From: Gymnodinialimonas ulvae
Lineage (GTDB): Bacteria > Pseudomonadota > Alphaproteobacteria > Rhodobacterales > Rhodobacteraceae
Direction of reading: 5' to 3'
Length of the DNA: 64,000 nucleotides
NCBI RefSeq assembly: GCF_037543845.1
Contig: NZ_JBBIFX010000001.1
Coordinates: 1,364,001 to 1,428,000 of the forward strand
Position numbers and translations under genes: made by a program. Shown here one piece after another: positions 62,229 to 64,000 of this stretch (position 1 is its first letter; the number at the start of each line of letters is the position of its first letter). Below the pieces are notes generated by a model. The model made no database searches and had not been told where the DNA came from. It saw nothing but the letters and a program-made list of their open reading frames with translations.

Positions 62229-63266
62229 CTACGCGTCCGGCCAGACCTGCGACAGGGGCATTCGGTCGCGTTTGCGGGTCAGTTCGAGATGGCCAAGCGG
62301 GGTCCAGCCCGCGACGACAATGTCCGAGCCGTCGAGGCGGAAACTTTTCTTCACCGCATCCTCGATCTGCTTGCGGTCGCGTTTGGGCATCGGCGCGAGG
62401 TCGAGCACGATCTGCCCGCCCAGACCCTTGATCCGCAGAAGACGCGGAAGGTCGCGGACGAGCGCAAGGTTGGCCTTGAGCCCGGCCGCAAGCGAATGGT
62501 CCGCGCCGGTGTTCACGTCAACGGCGATCAGGGCGCGGGTGGCTTCGATGTAGGCGTGGCCGCCGCCGTTCAGCTTTTGATAAGGCCCACGCGCTATATC
62601 GATGGCATCGAGAATATCGTGGGTTTCGAAACAACCGTCCTGCGTGACGACTTCGTCGGGATTGTCCCAGTCGCGCCAGGCAAGGCCATGGGCGCTTTCG
62701 GCGGCCAGCAACAGCTCAGGGGTGGTGTCCTGGTGGCCAAGGACCTGTTGCGCGAGCAGGGCCATGGTGTCGATATCCTCGGCAATCGCTTGCGCCTCGG
62801 CCCCGTCGGCGGCGGAGCGCAGGATGAGACCGTGCTCGCCCGACATCGCGCCATGGGCGATTTCGAGCAGGCGATCGCGTTCATCCTCATCGCGGATCGC
62901 GCGGGAGACGTTGATACCGGGTTTGTTCGGAGTGACGATGGCATACCGGGATTTGAAAATCAGATCGGGCGTGACGGGGATCGCCTTACCCGGTTCGACC
63001 ATGCCGGAAACCTGCACGAAAAAGGCGTCGCCGGGTGAGATATCCCTGGCGCGCCGCAGGTAACCGGTCAACCCGTCGCCCAGTTGCAAGGTCAGTCCCC
63101 CCTGCCCTTTCAGCGGACGATCAGCCACGGCGAAGAAGATCGCGCCAACGCCGGGCGGCGCCTCCGCCGGCGGGTCAATCAGCAGATCATGGAGCTTGCC
63201 ATCAACCATGAGCGCGGCGGCCTGCCGCCCCGCTATATGATCCAGAAGGACCGTTTTTCCCTTCAT
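62229..63266 (-). CDS. ribonuclease E/G family protein (short alphaproteobacterial form)
   Basis: 345 residues, a short RNase E/G family member. An S1-like N-terminal half (LTGYLRRARDISPGDAFFVQVSG), then the catalytic-core block ALIAVDVNTGADHSL with the metal-binding Asp and LRIKGLGGQIVLDLAPMPKRDRKQIEDAVKK. It lacks the zinc-link and small C-terminal domain of RNase G. Its start overlaps the maf stop (ATGA), the standard order in Rhodobacterales. Confidence 0.9.
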   Translation of the reverse strand: MKGKTVLLDHIAGRQAAALMVDGKLHDLLIDPPAEAPPGVGAIFFAVADRPLKGQGGLTLQLGDGLTGYLRRARDISPGDAFFVQVSGMVEPGKAIPVTPDLIFKSRYAIVTPNKPGINVSRAIRDEDERDRLLEIAHGAMSGEHGLILRSAADGAEAQAIAEDIDTMALLAQQVLGHQDTTPELLLAAESAHGLAWRDWDNPDEVVTQDGCFETHDILDAIDIARGPYQKLNGGGHAYIEATRALIAVDVNTGADHSLAAGLKANLALVRDLPRLLRIKGLGGQIVLDLAPMPKRDRKQIEDAVKKSFRLDGSDIVVAGWTPLGHLELTRKRDRMPLSQVWPDA

Positions 63267-63832
63267 TGCCAGACCTTTACGCCAGCGCTTTGCAGCAGGT
63301 TTGCGGTTTCCACGAGCGGCAGGCCCACGATGGCGGAATGCGAGCCGCTGATCCACGGGATGAAGGCCCCGGCGGGCCCCTGGATGGAATAGCCGCCCGC
63401 CTTGCCCTGCCAATCACCGGTGGCGATGTAGCCTTCGCGTTCCGTTTGGCTGAGCCGCTTCATCTGTACGCGGGATTCGACCACGCGGGTGCGCAGGGCT
63501 TCGGGCGTTTTCACGGCGAGGGCGGTGAACACGCGGTGACGGCGGCCACCGAGCAGATCGAGAAACGTGCGCACCTCGTCGGCATCGGCGGGCTTGCCGA
63601 GAATGCGGCGCCCGACGGCAACGGTGGTGTCGGCGGCAAGAATGACCTCGTCGTCGGCGCAAGGGATCGCTTGCGCCTTTTCGCGGGCCATGCGTTCGAC
63701 ATAGGGGCGCGGCAGTTCGCGGTCGCGCGTGTCTTCATCGATGTCGGGGGGGCGGATATCGGCGGGCACGAGGCCCAAAACAGCCAACAATTCAAGGCGG
63801 CGTGGACTGCCGGAGCCGAGGATGAGCTTCAT
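63263..63832 (-). CDS. maf: Maf-like nucleotide pyrophosphatase
   Basis: 189 residues with the family blocks LILGSGSPRRLELLAVLG, VERMAREKAQAI, VILAADTTVAVGRRILGKP and GYSIQGPAGAFIPWISGSHSAIVGLPL. Maf proteins hydrolyse non-canonical or some canonical nucleoside triphosphates and restrict septation. Overlaps the RNase E/G gene by four bases. Confidence 0.94.
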   Translation of the reverse strand: MKLILGSGSPRRLELLAVLGLVPADIRPPDIDEDTRDRELPRPYVERMAREKAQAIPCADDEVILAADTTVAVGRRILGKPADADEVRTFLDLLGGRRHRVFTALAVKTPEALRTRVVESRVQMKRLSQTEREGYIATGDWQGKAGGYSIQGPAGAFIPWISGSHSAIVGLPLVETANLLQSAGVKVWQ

Positions 63833-63844
63833 TTCGCCCCCAAC

Positions 63845-64000
63845 TTACTTGGCCAAGGCCGTTCGGGCGGCGGCGTTGTAATCGCGCTGCAGGCGTTCCA
63901 TCCGGCGGTGATCTTTGCCTTCGGGGATCACGAATTCGGATTTGTCGCCCTTGAAGATCGTGTGGCGGAATTTGAACAGGTCGAATTCATCGGCGAGTTT
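63845..64000 (-). CDS. hypothetical protein, 5' part outside window
   Basis: Only the last 51 residues are visible: KLADEFDLFKFRHTIFKGDK to ERLQRDYNAAARTALAK. It is not translation factor IF-1, which often precedes maf. Family not recognised. It is 12 bp upstream of maf on the same strand, so it is probably the previous gene of that operon. Confidence 0.5.
   Translation of the reverse strand, partial: KLADEFDLFKFRHTIFKGDKSEFVIPEGKDHRRMERLQRDYNAAARTALAK

Noticed and set aside
1..64000. CRISPR arrays, IS elements, prophage or integron
   Set aside because: No regularly spaced repeats, transposase, integrase or terminal inverted repeats were seen.

Overview
The window looks like chromosome of a high-GC alphaproteobacterium of the Rhodobacteraceae (Roseobacter group). 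The evidence is the order tRNA-Phe / yacG / RNase E/G / maf at the right end, a MocR-type TauR-like regulator beside a sulfoacetaldehyde acetyltransferase (xsc) - phosphotransacetylase (pta) pair, a dimethylglycine-dehydrogenase-like GcvT fusion, several family-5 ABC importers and dense, overlapping genes. I see no phage, IS element, integrase or CRISPR array. About 58 protein genes and one tRNA can be supported; the first and last protein genes are cut by the window ends.

Layout. 1-6.2 kb: an acyl-CoA dehydrogenase and a nitronate monooxygenase (minus), glutaryl-CoA dehydrogenase, a small STAS/SEC14-like protein, exonuclease III and one low-GC orphan. 6.3-8.1 kb (minus): sulfur module of two YeeE/YedE half-transporters and a persulfide-dioxygenase-like MBL hydrolase. 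8.2-22.7 kb (plus): an orphan solute-binding protein, then a six-gene translationally coupled island in which three unrelated proteins each carry an intact Rieske [2Fe-2S] domain (glutamate-synthase-like, ferric-reductase-like membrane protein, thiamine-diphosphate enzyme), then a universal stress protein and a complete Dpp/Opp-type importer whose binding protein is a paralogue of the orphan one. 22.8-33.1 kb (minus): a second Opp-type importer with a GH38 alpha-mannosidase, an MBL hydrolase and a PhyH-family dioxygenase, the last divergent from an AraC regulator. 34.2-44.5 kb: an AhpD-like protein, a Sel1-repeat protein, a GtrA-DprE1-DprE2-like operon in the same order as in mycobacteria, and several secreted or membrane proteins of unknown function, including a formylglycine-generating-enzyme-like protein coupled to a 569-residue exported protein. 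44.8-57.5 kb: sulfonate/amino-acid catabolism (xsc, pta, omega-aminotransferase, DMGDH-like enzyme, TauR-like regulator, threonine aldolase, epimerase, another aminotransferase, GntR regulator). 57.6-60.3 kb: DUF4394 protein, anti-sigma factor and ECF sigma factor. 60.4-64 kb: housekeeping block with a lytic transglycosylase gene set into it.

How it works together. The most unusual part is the Rieske island at 10.0-16.1 kb, best read as a membrane-anchored redox system of unknown substrate that may deliver electrons to or from an FMN/Fe-S amidotransferase-like enzyme and a ThDP enzyme. The flanking paralogous binding proteins may supply its substrate. The taurine region has recognisable regulatory wiring: TGGCCYTA direct repeats occur upstream of xsc, of the aminotransferase and of the TauR-like gene. 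All functional statements rest on reading the sequence and recalled family features; no database search was run.
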